Positions 17,287 through 26,019 of a DNA stretch of 64,000 nt are shown piece by piece. The translations under genes and the position numbers were made by a program. The DNA comes from Saccharothrix syringae (GTDB taxonomy: Bacteria > Actinomycetota > Actinomycetes > Mycobacteriales > Pseudonocardiaceae). The stretch is taken from positions 2,418,001-2,482,000 of the forward strand of contig NZ_CP034550.1 in NCBI RefSeq assembly GCF_009498035.1. The letters run 5' to 3'. The notes under the pieces are model-generated. The model saw nothing but the letters and a program-made list of their open reading frames with translations, ran no database searches and was not told where the DNA came from. How positions within the stretch are numbered: position 1 is the first letter of the stretch; every line of letters begins with the position of its first letter.

Positions 17287-17384
17287 CCCGCGCGGTCGTG
17301 ACCTGCGCGACCGCTCCGCCAAAAGGACACTTGCGTCCAGGGGGAAGGGAACCCGACAACTTCGCGAAATTCGGCGGGCGCGTG

Positions 17385-17675
17385 AAACCGCGGGTACCGG
17401 CGATCAGTTCCGCCTCGGCCAACTCCTTCTGCACCGGTGGCAACGCCACGAGCATCCGGGACTTCACCACCGGCGGCACGAGCTACACCCGGAGCCGCGG
17501 CGGTGACGACTTCGCGTTCGACGTGACGTCCGGGATCGCCGTCGACATGCGCTGGTCGAAGTGCTCGGACTCCAGCGTGCACGGGTCCGCACATCCAGTA
17601 CGGCGGCTACACCTCGACCGGCTCGTTCAACGGCTACACCTGCTGGAACCACAACTTCGCCCGACCCGGAAGGCG
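17385..17675 (+). pseudogene. Frameshifted remnant of a small secreted-type protein
   Basis: A protein-like stretch begins around SANSFCTGGNATSIRDFTTGG and continues to MRWSKCSDSS. The sense then moves to another frame, with IQYGGYTSTGSFNGYTCWNHNF up to about 17670. Cys-, Gly- and aromatic-rich composition suggests a secreted protein. There is no intact start or stop. I do not recognise the family. Confidence 0.4.
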
Positions 17676-17724
17676 AGTGTCGCGCCCGAACGCTTTGGGA
17701 AAACGGTCGAGGAAGGTCGGTGGA

Positions 17725-18073
17725 ATGTGCTCGAAGAAAGCGGTCACGGTCATCGCGGCGATTTTCGCGACGACGATCACCGGGTGTTCGCGGCAGGCGC
17801 CCGGTGAAACCGGGGGATCGGTCCCCGGCCAGGACGCCGCGGGCGTCGACCAGCCGGGAGGCGCACGCCCGCGTCACCCAGCTGGCCGAGCGCATCCGGG
17901 ACTTCATGGCCGCCGGCGCGGCCGACACCGCCTACTCCGCGGCCGACGCCCAGAGCATGGTGACGATCTGGAACACCTGCGCCTGGACGCTCCAGCTGGT
18001 CGACGACACCAAGCCGTGGCGACCGCGCCAGTTCATCACCGCCAACGACTGCGACAAGGGCTTCACGCGGTGA
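17725..18073 (+). pseudogene. Frameshifted lipoprotein gene
   Basis: An ATG at 17725 opens a lipoprotein signal (positive MCSKK start, hydrophobic core, lipobox TITGC). The frame loses protein character near 17860, and another frame takes over with LAERIRDFMAAGAADTAYS through to FITANDCDKGFTR, ending at the TGA at 18071-18073. The two halves together would make a plausible ~110-residue lipoprotein. Either a real frameshift mutation or a sequencing error explains this. The function is unknown. Confidence 0.55.
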
Positions 18074-18420
18074 TCCGCCCGCGCGCTGCTGGCCGCGTCG
18101 TGCACCTCGCCGGGCGATCCGGCGGCGGGACCGCGGCGGTCGGCACCAGGCCGCCCGCCGCGACCGTGCGCGTCGAGAACCGCGACATCTACCAGACCGT
18201 CCGGCTGGAGGGCGTGGTGGAGGCGCACGACCCGGCCGCCGTGACCGCGCCCCGGGCGGGCCGCTTCGTGCCCGCGGTCCGCGAGGGGCAGGCCGTGGTG
18301 GCCGACGCGCTGCTCGGCACCGTCCGCTGCCCGCCCGCCGACACCCGGGCCGGGGGCGCGACCGCCACGACGACCGCGGCGTGCGCGAACCTCCAGGTGC
18401 GGTCGCCGAGTCGACCACGT
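18070..18420 (+). pseudogene. Truncated HlyD/MacA-type efflux adaptor fragment
   Basis: From the GTG at 18070 (overlapping the previous stop), the translation includes ATVRVENRDIYQTVRLEGVV then VTAPRAGRFVPAVREGQAV, the barrel-sandwich segment typical of efflux periplasmic adaptors. A lipoprotein-like ALLAASC lies in a different frame just upstream. The product dissolves into non-protein sequence by about 18420, and an unrelated fragment (TLHDVPVFGTCAEPNKS, frame from 18419) follows to about 18560. This is a decayed gene, not a working adaptor. Confidence 0.45.
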
Positions 18421-18583
18421 GACGACGTTGCACGACGTGCCGGTGTTCGGCACCTGCGCCGAGCCGAACAAGTCGATCGCCGCGAATGCCCTGACCGGCC
18501 GGAACGTCCTGGAGCTGAGCCGTTCACGACCGCGGTCGGCGTCGGTGTACCGGCGGTGCGACCACGCGCACCTCCTGATCCCG

Positions 18584-18676
18584 CGCGTCCTCCACCGGGC
18601 ACGCGGTGTCCGAGTGGAGGACTCGCGGTGCCGGAGTGGCGGACTCGCGGTGCCGGAGTGGAGGACTCGCGCGGGG
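18584..18676. repeat. 22-bp repeat array abutting the WsaF-like gene
   Basis: Three tidy units read gtg-ccggagtggaggactcgcg, one with a C for A change and one starting GTGTCC. A fourth, opposed copy (GCGCGTCCTCCACCGGGCAC) lies on the left. In the direction of the leftward glycosyltransferase the array begins directly after its stop codon, again as TGACCCCGCGCG. Confidence 0.85.
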
Positions 18677-19894
18677 TCAGAGGTCCAGGGAGCGGCGGAG
18701 GAGTTTTTCCAGCTCGTGGCCCGCGGCGTCCCAGGAGCGGGAGGAGACGCTGGTGGAGGCGGTGCGGGAGAGGGCGGCGAAGTCGGGCGTGGTGACCACT
18801 TCGGACAGTGCGCGGGCCAGGTCGTGCGGGGTGGCGGGGGCGTAGCGCACGTAGTTGTTGTCCAGCACGACGCGGTTGTGCGCGGCGTCGTTCACGACCG
18901 GGATGCAGCCCGCGGCCAGCATCTCGTGCGGCACCAGGGACACGTTGGTCATCGACAGGGTCAGGCCGGCGTAGGACCGGTTGTAGATGTCGTTGAGCCG
19001 GTCGGGGGTGACCAGGCCGTGGTCGACGTGCCGGGGCCCGAGCGAGCCGATCTTCTCGCCGTAGGTGTGGATGTGCAGGTCGGGGTGCTTCGCGGCGAAG
19101 ATCTCCAGGGCCAGCAGGCCGATCTCGATCGCCCGGCGGGGCGCCAGCCGCCTGGCGTAGAACACCACGCCGTCCCGCGGCACGCCCGCCCGCACGTGGT
19201 ACCGGTCCGCGTCGCAGCCGAAGTCGAAGTGGTCGGCGGCCATGCCCAGCTCGGTCCGCAGCTTGTCGGCCAGGAAGCGGCCGGCGGTGAAGCCGTGGAA
19301 GCCCATCCGGTAGGTGTTCTCCGCCAGCGCGGACAGCCCGCCCACCGGGAAGAACCACGGCTCGTAGTCCTGCACGAGGTAGAACCGCTTCCCCGCGCAC
19401 GGGTCGTTGAACGCCGGGTAGGCGGTCATCCACGCGGTGGCGAACACGGCGTGCGCGTCGGCCATCCCGTCCAGCACGTCGAGCACCGGCCCGCGGAACC
19501 CCGGGTACGCCGACCGGATGCCCGGCTCGTGGTCCACCGCCCGGCTGCCGTACACGTCGTACAGGTACAGCCGGCAGGTGTGCCCCAGCGACTCCAGGTG
19601 CTCGACCAGCCGGAACATGGTGGTGTGCCCGCCGGAGCCGGGCGCGGGCGGCGTGCTGATCCAGTTCACGGTCAGCCGGCCGTCCGCGGGCACGGGCGGC
19701 ACGACCACCGGCCGCGGCGCGCCGAGGTCCGCGGCCCGCACGTCCTCCAGCCGCACCGGGAACACCTCGGCGTCCGCGCCGAACCGGCGTGCGGCGGTGT
19801 GCAGCGCGCGGGCGCCGAGCCCTCGCACCCCCTGGTCGCGCACGATGCGCGAGACCTGGTGCGCGCGGCGCTGCAACTGCTGGACGACCCTCAC
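18677..19894 (-). CDS. WsaF-like (rhamnosyl)transferase, GT-B fold
   Basis: 405 residues. An N-terminal helical region is followed by LTVNWISTPPAPGSGGHTTM, the glycine-rich acceptor-side motif of WsaF-type transferases. Then come FYLVQDYEPWFFPVGG and the C-terminal donor-binding half with the RLAPRRAIEIGLLALE and SLVPHEMLAAGC motifs. WsaF is a rhamnosyltransferase of S-layer glycan synthesis, so a deoxyhexose transfer is plausible here, not proven. The GTG at 19894 overlaps the flippase stop (GTGA). It is third in the leftward block 18677-22367. Confidence 0.85.
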   Translation of the reverse strand: MRVVQQLQRRAHQVSRIVRDQGVRGLGARALHTAARRFGADAEVFPVRLEDVRAADLGAPRPVVVPPVPADGRLTVNWISTPPAPGSGGHTTMFRLVEHLESLGHTCRLYLYDVYGSRAVDHEPGIRSAYPGFRGPVLDVLDGMADAHAVFATAWMTAYPAFNDPCAGKRFYLVQDYEPWFFPVGGLSALAENTYRMGFHGFTAGRFLADKLRTELGMAADHFDFGCDADRYHVRAGVPRDGVVFYARRLAPRRAIEIGLLALEIFAAKHPDLHIHTYGEKIGSLGPRHVDHGLVTPDRLNDIYNRSYAGLTLSMTNVSLVPHEMLAAGCIPVVNDAAHNRVVLDNNYVRYAPATPHDLARALSEVVTTPDFAALSRTASTSVSSRSWDAAGHELEKLLRRSLDL

Positions 19895-21321
19895 GCGTTG
19901 CTCCTCCTCAGCAGCCCCAGCACCTCGTGGCGCAGGGGGAAGACGACGGCGGCGTAGGCCAGCGACGCGGCCGCGCCGCCCACCAGCAACCGCAACAGCG
20001 GGTCCGCGACCAGTTCCTGCACGCCCACCGCGACCGCGACCATCACCGCGCCGCCGAGCACCGGGCGCGCCACGGCGGCACCCAGGTCGCGCGCCCGCAC
20101 CCCGTAGGGCCGGAACGCCACCAGGTACGCGGGCACGATGAACACCAGCACGACCACGCTCTGCGCCGCGGCCACACCCCGGATGCCGTCCACGTGCGCG
20201 CCCAGCGCGAGCAGCGGCACCAGCGCGACCAGCCACACCAGGTGGATGACCAGGATGGCGCGCGACCGCCCGGCGCTGGCCAGGTAGTCGTACCCCAGCT
20301 CCAGCGCCACGCGCAGCGCGCCCAGCAGCACCAGCAGCGCCAGCGCCTGCGCCGCGGGCGCCCACCGCTCGCCGTAGACGACCCGGACCAGCGGGTCGGC
20401 CAGCACGGCCAGCAGCACGCACGCGGGCACGGTGGCCAGCGACAGCAGCCGCAGCGCGCGGGCGAACGTCCGCGTGAACACCGCCGGGTCGTTCCTGACC
20501 TGCGAGAACGCCGCCAGCGAGACGCTGCGCACCGGTTGCGAGAACGCCGCCACCGGCCAGTTGGCCAGGTTGAACGCCAGCAGGTAGTACCCCAGCGGCA
20601 CGGTGCCCAGCACGCTGCCGACCACGATCTGGTCGACGTTGAGCACGCCGAACACCAGCAGGCTGGCCCCGGCCAGCGGCAGGCCGAACGCGAGCAGCTC
20701 CCGCGCCTGCCGGGCGTCGAACCCGGGCCGGTAGCGCTGCTCGGTGTAGGCGAACATCACCCCGGCCGACACGAGGTTGGTCGCGATCCGCGACCACGCC
20801 AGGCTCCAGGCGCCGAACCCGAGCACGGCCAGCACCACCACGACGGTCGTGCCGACCACGAACGCGGAGGTGTCCGCCACGAACTTGTGGTTCTGCCGGA
20901 ACTCGCGCTGGAGCAGCGCGCCCGGCACCGCCGACGCGCCCGCCACCACCAGCGACACCGACATGAGCTGGATCACGCCGGTGGCCTGCGGCGTGCCCAT
21001 GGCGCCGGCGAACCACGGCGCGCCGACCACGCACACCAGGCACAGCAGGGCGCCGGAGGCGATCGACAGGGTGGTCACCGTCGGCGCCAGCTCCGCCACC
21101 GGCTTGTCGCTGCGCACCAGGGCGACGCTCACGCCCATCTCGCTCACGCTGAGCACGATGTTGAGCACCACCAGCGCGACGGCGAACACGCCGAACTGCT
21201 CGGGCGCGACCAGCCGGGCGACGAGCACGCCCACGCCGACCTGCCCCAACCGCTGCAGGAGGCTGTTGACGGCGCTCCACCTGATCGCCGAGGTGACCTT
21301 GCGCTCCAGGCCGGCGGTCAC
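19891..21321 (-). CDS. Wzx-like polysaccharide flippase (MOP superfamily)
   Basis: 476 residues with 12-14 predicted membrane segments. The N-terminus SAIRWSAVNSLLQRLGQVGVGVLVARLVAPEQFG is a near-textbook start for the lipopolysaccharide-biosynthesis flippase family, and LLQREFRQNHKF follows. It would move undecaprenyl-linked repeat units across the membrane for Wzy-like polymerisation. The GTG at 21321 overlaps the preceding glycosyltransferase stop, and its own stop overlaps the next gene. Confidence 0.9.
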   Translation of the reverse strand: MTAGLERKVTSAIRWSAVNSLLQRLGQVGVGVLVARLVAPEQFGVFAVALVVLNIVLSVSEMGVSVALVRSDKPVAELAPTVTTLSIASGALLCLVCVVGAPWFAGAMGTPQATGVIQLMSVSLVVAGASAVPGALLQREFRQNHKFVADTSAFVVGTTVVVVLAVLGFGAWSLAWSRIATNLVSAGVMFAYTEQRYRPGFDARQARELLAFGLPLAGASLLVFGVLNVDQIVVGSVLGTVPLGYYLLAFNLANWPVAAFSQPVRSVSLAAFSQVRNDPAVFTRTFARALRLLSLATVPACVLLAVLADPLVRVVYGERWAPAAQALALLVLLGALRVALELGYDYLASAGRSRAILVIHLVWLVALVPLLALGAHVDGIRGVAAAQSVVVLVFIVPAYLVAFRPYGVRARDLGAAVARPVLGGAVMVAVAVGVQELVADPLLRLLVGGAAASLAYAAVVFPLRHEVLGLLRRSNA

Positions 21322-22367
21322 TGGCCGCGCCACTTCCAGATCTGCTTGCCCACCAGGCCGCGCCCCCGCTTGACCAGGTGCGACCCGACGAACACCTGGG
21401 TCCGGCTGCACACCTTCGGCCCCAGGGCGCGCCGCCGCCGCAGCGCCCGGTGCTCGGGCAGCCGGGCGGTGGCGGGGTAGACGCGGCGGGCGAAGTCCTC
21501 CAGCTCGTCCACCGGGATCTCGGCGAGCTGGTCGCGGTCGTAGGCGCGGACCGCGCGCCACAGCGCGTCCCTGGCGATGGACCGGTTGGCCAGCTCGCGC
21601 AGCCGCGGCGGCAGGTCGGGGTGCTCGCGGAAGAACAGGTCGAACACGGCCTGCCGCTGCTCCAGGTCGGCGAACAGCGACGAGAACCGGGTGCGCATCA
21701 TGCTCTGCTGGTGCACGCGGTAGTACGCGGCGGGCTCGCCGCGCACGTAGCCGACGTCGGACACCGCGGCGATGCGCATCCACATCTCCAGGTCGCCGGC
21801 GTGCGGCAGGTCGGGCCGGTAGCCGCCGACCCGCTGCTGCACGGACGTGCGCACCACGGCCTCGGGCGAGGACAGCACGTTCTGCCCGGTGCGGCAGCGC
21901 GCCTCGATCCAGTCCACACCGGACCACACGGTGCGGCCCGCCGGGGGCGCGACCACCTTCGGCAACGCTTCGCGGTCGCGGTAGTACACGACCCGCCCGT
22001 AGACCATGCCGACCCCGGGGTTGGCCTCGAACACCCCCGCGGCCCGGGCCAGCCAGCCGGGGGCCAGCAGGTCGTCGGCGGAGAGCAGCACGGTGTAGTC
22101 GGCCTTGGCCCACTCCAGCAGGCCCTCGTTGTAGGTCGCGATGTGACCCGCGTTCACCTCGTGGCGGCGGCCCTCGACGCGCGGGTCCCGGGTGAGCTCG
22201 GCCACCACTTCGGGCGTGTCGTCGCCGGAGGCGTCGTCGATGATCAGCACCCGCACGTCCACACCGGGCTGGTCGAGCACGCTCCGCACGCATGCCCGCA
22301 GGAACCGCGCGTAGTTGTAGCAGGGTATGACCACGTCGACCGTGGGTCGTGCCGAGGGCTCAGTCAC
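21318..22367 (-). CDS. Family 2 glycosyltransferase
   Basis: 349 residues, GT-A fold. VDVVIPCYNYARFLRACV begins the nucleotide-binding half; IIDDASGDDTPEVV and LLSADDLLAPGWL supply the conserved aspartates; HAGDLEMWMRIA is the usual acceptor-side motif. It probably adds one sugar to the lipid-linked repeat unit in the cytoplasm. GTG start at 22367. It heads the leftward block with the flippase and WsaF-like transferase. Confidence 0.9.
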   Translation of the reverse strand: MTEPSARPTVDVVIPCYNYARFLRACVRSVLDQPGVDVRVLIIDDASGDDTPEVVAELTRDPRVEGRRHEVNAGHIATYNEGLLEWAKADYTVLLSADDLLAPGWLARAAGVFEANPGVGMVYGRVVYYRDREALPKVVAPPAGRTVWSGVDWIEARCRTGQNVLSSPEAVVRTSVQQRVGGYRPDLPHAGDLEMWMRIAAVSDVGYVRGEPAAYYRVHQQSMMRTRFSSLFADLEQRQAVFDLFFREHPDLPPRLRELANRSIARDALWRAVRAYDRDQLAEIPVDELEDFARRVYPATARLPEHRALRRRRALGPKVCSRTQVFVGSHLVKRGRGLVGKQIWKWRGQ

Positions 22368-22448
22368 GACCTACTCATCGCGCGCGGTGCCGGATCGTTA
22401 ACGGTCCGCCCCGGATCCCGATGTACGGGACAACGGGAAGGGGTTGTG

Positions 22449-23309
22449 ATGGACCACGTCATTCTGACGCGCTTCAACCTGCCGTCCGTGGGCGCCGAGA
22501 GCGTCGTGCGGGCGCGGGAGGGGTGGTTGGTCGAGCGCGTCGGGCTGTTCGAGCGGTACTGCCTGCCCTCGGTGGCGGCGCAGACCAGCGCGAACTTCCG
22601 GTGGCTCATCTACTTCGACCCGGAGAGCCCCGGCTGGCTCAAGGACAGGATCGCCTCCCACGGCGACGCGTACACGCCCGTGTTCCGCACGCGGGTGAGC
22701 CGCGAGGAGCTGCTGGAGGACATCACCAAGCTCTTCCCCACCAGGGGCGACGGCCTCATCACCACCAACCTCGACAACGACGACGGCCTGGCCACCGACT
22801 TCGTCGCCCGCCTCCAGGCGGCCCGCCCCACCGGCCGCCGCACCGCGCTCTACCTGGCGAACGGCCTGGTCAAGAGCCCGGGCGGGTTGTACGCGCACCA
22901 CGACCCGGACAACGCGTTCGCCTCGATGCGGGAGGGCTGGGACGACCCGGTGACGTGCTGGACCGACTGGCACAACCGCCTGCACCGGCACGCCGAGGTG
23001 CTGTCGCTGGGCGGCGCGCCCGGCTGGCTCCAGGTGGTGCACGGGCGCAACGTGAGCAACCGCACGCGCGGCCGGCTGGTGTCACCCGTCCCGCACCGGG
23101 CGCGTTTCGGCGCGGCGCTGGACGACGTGCCCGAGCCCGCCGGGCGGGTGATCGCCCGTGACCGGTTCGTGGGACATCCCTTGCGGGTGGCGCGTGACGG
23201 GGCCAGATACTTGGCCAAGACGACGGCGATGCGGCTCCTCGGCCCCGGTGGCTTCGAGAAGGCCAAGCAGGTACTGGCCGCGCGCGGCCGCCCCGGAACC
23301 CCCAACTGA
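22449..23309 (+). CDS. Putative rhamnosyltransferase (PF11316-like)
   Basis: 286 residues. HVILTRFNLPS at the start, the LIYFDPESPGWLKDRI segment and the DxD-like TTNLDNDDGLATDFV match the bacterial putative rhamnosyltransferase family found in polysaccharide loci. The ATG at 22449 follows a GGGAAGGGG site. It is divergent from the block to its left, across about 80 bp, and is followed 14 bp later by the glycoside-hydrolase-like lipoprotein gene. Confidence 0.8.
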   Translation: MDHVILTRFNLPSVGAESVVRAREGWLVERVGLFERYCLPSVAAQTSANFRWLIYFDPESPGWLKDRIASHGDAYTPVFRTRVSREELLEDITKLFPTRGDGLITTNLDNDDGLATDFVARLQAARPTGRRTALYLANGLVKSPGGLYAHHDPDNAFASMREGWDDPVTCWTDWHNRLHRHAEVLSLGGAPGWLQVVHGRNVSNRTRGRLVSPVPHRARFGAALDDVPEPAGRVIARDRFVGHPLRVARDGARYLAKTTAMRLLGPGGFEKAKQVLAARGRPGTPN

Positions 23310-23323
23310 ACTGGAGCGCGACC

Positions 23324-24583
23324 ATGATCGGACCGCGAGCATTACTGGCGGTGCTGCTCCTCACGACCGCCTGCACGGCCGAGGCCGAGGTCCGGCCCCG
23401 GCCGCCGGCCGAGCCGGTCGTCCTGCCCGGCCCCTCCGTCGACTACTACGAGAAGTGGGCCAACGGGCCCAACCCCGCCGGCGACCCGACCGTGTTCCCG
23501 GTCAACGTCTGGATGCAGGACCCGTCCGGGGTCGAGAACGGCGAGAAGCTGGGCCGCGCCTACCCGCGCATCGGCGTCGACTCCGGCATCGGGCTGTGGG
23601 AGGACCAGTGGTGGTACCTCCGCCAGGAGGGCCTGTACGAGACCGACTGGCGGGTCTACGTCGACCCGGTGCGCCTGGACACCGTGCTCAAGGACACCGA
23701 GCACGCGCGCAACTACGTCGGCTACCTGGTCGCCGACGAACCGGACATGAACAAGGTCTACGGCGACGTGTTCAACCCCGACATGCAGCCCTCGGCCATC
23801 CTCAAGGCCGCGAACGAGGTGCGCGCCAAGGACCCGACGCGGCCCACCTACCTCAACTTCAGCCCCTGGATGGGCACCCCGACCGGCCAGATCGGGTACG
23901 GCCACGTCGAGAAGTCCTACGAGGAGGACATGCGGACGTACTGCTCGGCCGCGGACCTCGTCTCGGCCGACTACTACGCCTGGACCCACCCCGACCGCAA
24001 CCACACCGTCGGCGCGTACGCCTACGGCGAGGTGATCGACACCATGCGCAAGTGGTGCGGCCCGGACAAGCCGATCTACGGCTTCGTGGAGACCGGCCAC
24101 CCGCACACGCACGGCGAAATCATCGACGCCGACCAGCTGGAGTCGGCGGTGTGGAACACCGTCCTGCACGGCGCGACCGGCATCAACTACTTCGCGCACA
24201 GCTTCTACACCGACGGCAAGGGCGAGTACTCCAGCGTGCTGACCCGCCCGGAGATCACCGCCCGGGTGACCGCGGTGAACGCGCGGCTCAAGGCGCTCGC
24301 GCCGGTGCTCAACTCGCCCAGCCTGTCGGGCGTGGCGGCCCGCAGCGACAACGGCATTCCGGTCGCCGTGCTGCACAAGCAGCTCGACGGGCAGCGGTGG
24401 GTGCTCGCGCAGACCGACGGGAACAAGGAGAACCCCAAGAGCCTCCCGGCGAAGGTCGAGCTGAGCGTGCCGGTGCGCTCCGGTCGGGCGACCGTGGTCG
24501 ACGAGGACCGCACCGTGCCGATCGTGAACGGGAAGATCGTGGACGACTTCAAGCCGTACCAGGTGCACGTCTACCGGTTCTGA
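23324..24583 (+). CDS. Lipoprotein with glycoside-hydrolase-like TIM barrel
   Basis: 419 residues. The N-terminal lipoprotein signal ends LLTTAC. The body looks like a clan-A-type glycoside hydrolase barrel: VGYLVADEPDMNKVYG carries a candidate acid/base Glu, and IYGFVETGHPHTHG a candidate nucleophile Glu near the end of a strand. A small beta domain closes the C-terminus. It could trim or process the surface polymer. I cannot assign a CAZy family. Confidence 0.65.
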   Translation: MIGPRALLAVLLLTTACTAEAEVRPRPPAEPVVLPGPSVDYYEKWANGPNPAGDPTVFPVNVWMQDPSGVENGEKLGRAYPRIGVDSGIGLWEDQWWYLRQEGLYETDWRVYVDPVRLDTVLKDTEHARNYVGYLVADEPDMNKVYGDVFNPDMQPSAILKAANEVRAKDPTRPTYLNFSPWMGTPTGQIGYGHVEKSYEEDMRTYCSAADLVSADYYAWTHPDRNHTVGAYAYGEVIDTMRKWCGPDKPIYGFVETGHPHTHGEIIDADQLESAVWNTVLHGATGINYFAHSFYTDGKGEYSSVLTRPEITARVTAVNARLKALAPVLNSPSLSGVAARSDNGIPVAVLHKQLDGQRWVLAQTDGNKENPKSLPAKVELSVPVRSGRATVVDEDRTVPIVNGKIVDDFKPYQVHVYRF

Positions 24584-24696
24584 CGGGCGTACTTCCGGGC
24601 AGACCGCGGCCTTCGGGCGGTTGCGGCTAACGGGCCGGCGGCAGGGCGCGATTGGGGCAGTGCGGGACCCCAGTCGACGCCCACCCCCGGAGGCCG

Positions 24697-26019
24697 ATGG
24701 TGCACAGATTCATCCGCAAGGCGACCGCGACCGGCGGCGCCGCGGCGGTGGGGGCGGCGCTGCTGCTCGTGCCGACCGCCACCGCGAACGCCGAGCCCAC
24801 CCGGGTGCTCGGGTACGTGGCCAACAACGGCGGTGGGGTGTCCGTGCTGGACACCGCCACCGACGCGGTCACCAGCACGATCGGCGACTCCACCGCCGGC
24901 TCGCCCTACGGCGTGGGCGTGGCGTTCGACGGCGCGCGCGGCTACGTGACCAACGTCCGCGACAACACGCTGACCGTCATCGACACGCCGACCAACACCG
25001 TGGACGCGGCGGTGCCGGTCGGCGACGGCCCGGCGGGCGTGGTGGTCGCGCCCGACGGCGGCCACGTGTACGTGTCGAACTACCGGGCGGGCACGGTGTC
25101 CGTGGTGGACGCGGCCACGCTGACCGCCACCGAGACCATCCCGGTCGGCCCGAACGCCGACGGCGTGGCGATCAGCCCGGACGGCTCCCGGTTGTACGTG
25201 GCGCACGACGTGGTCGGCCCCGGCACGGTGTCCGTGGTGGACACCGCGACCAACACCGAGGTCGCCGAGGTCGCCACCGGCAGCACGCCGACCGCGGTGG
25301 CGGTGACCCCGGACGGCGCGAAGCTGCTGGTGGTCAACAAGCTCTCCAACAACGTGGCCGTGGTGAGCACCGCGACCAACGCCGTGATCGGCACCATCCC
25401 GGTCAGCTTCATCCCGCACGGCATCGCGATCTCGCCCGACGGGGCCCGCGCGTACGTCACCAACAGCGAGAACCACACGCTGTCCGTGGTGGACGTCACC
25501 GCGCTGACCCACGTCGCGCAGGTCCCGGTGGGCAGCAGGCCCGTCGGCGTCGCCCTCACCCCGGACGGCGCCCGCGCGTACGTGACGAACTTCAACAGCG
25601 GCACGGTGTCCGTCGTGGACACCGCGACGCTGGCCGTGGTCGACACCGTGCCGGTGGGCGAGAACCCGGTGGGCATCGCGATCCACGCGGTGCCGCCCGC
25701 GCCGACGAAGCTCACCGCGGGGTACGCGCAGCTCCAGACCCGCCTGCTGTACTTCCAGCTGCGCGGCCTGGACGCCACCCTGGTCGAGTCGCACACCGGC
25801 CGCCCGGTGGTCGGCGAGCAGGTGTCGTTCCGCACCGTCAAGGGCCACCCGCTGTGCACCGCCACCACCGGCGCCACGGGCAAGGCGACGTGCGACGCGA
25901 ACGTGCCGCTGGTGGTCGGCCTGGCCACCCTGCTGCGGGGCTACACCGCCGGGTTCGCCGGCGACACCGCCCACGGCACGTCAGCCGCCCACGGCGGCGT
26001 CGTCCTGAGCCTGCTGTGA
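24697..26019 (+). CDS. Secreted YVTN-type beta-propeller protein
   Basis: 440 residues. A twin-Arg-free signal peptide (cleavage near ANA-EP) is followed by seven or so blades of the YVTN/40-residue family. Repeats resemble AYVTNxxxxTLSVVD, with TATNTV and VPVGxxPVGVA segments. A ~90-residue C-terminal Ig-like domain has a cysteine pair (LCTATT, TCDANV). Such proteins usually bind ligands at the cell surface. The ATG at 24697 is chosen because the signal peptide begins there. The 3' end overlaps the convergent transporter gene by 39 bp. Confidence 0.8.
   Translation: MVHRFIRKATATGGAAAVGAALLLVPTATANAEPTRVLGYVANNGGGVSVLDTATDAVTSTIGDSTAGSPYGVGVAFDGARGYVTNVRDNTLTVIDTPTNTVDAAVPVGDGPAGVVVAPDGGHVYVSNYRAGTVSVVDAATLTATETIPVGPNADGVAISPDGSRLYVAHDVVGPGTVSVVDTATNTEVAEVATGSTPTAVAVTPDGAKLLVVNKLSNNVAVVSTATNAVIGTIPVSFIPHGIAISPDGARAYVTNSENHTLSVVDVTALTHVAQVPVGSRPVGVALTPDGARAYVTNFNSGTVSVVDTATLAVVDTVPVGENPVGIAIHAVPPAPTKLTAGYAQLQTRLLYFQLRGLDATLVESHTGRPVVGEQVSFRTVKGHPLCTATTGATGKATCDANVPLVVGLATLLRGYTAGFAGDTAHGTSAAHGGVVLSLL

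Noticed and set aside
17725..18073. Intact lipoprotein gene
   Set aside because: The signal peptide and the C-terminal half are in different frames. I kept it as a pseudogene, noting that a sequencing error near 17860 could produce the same picture.
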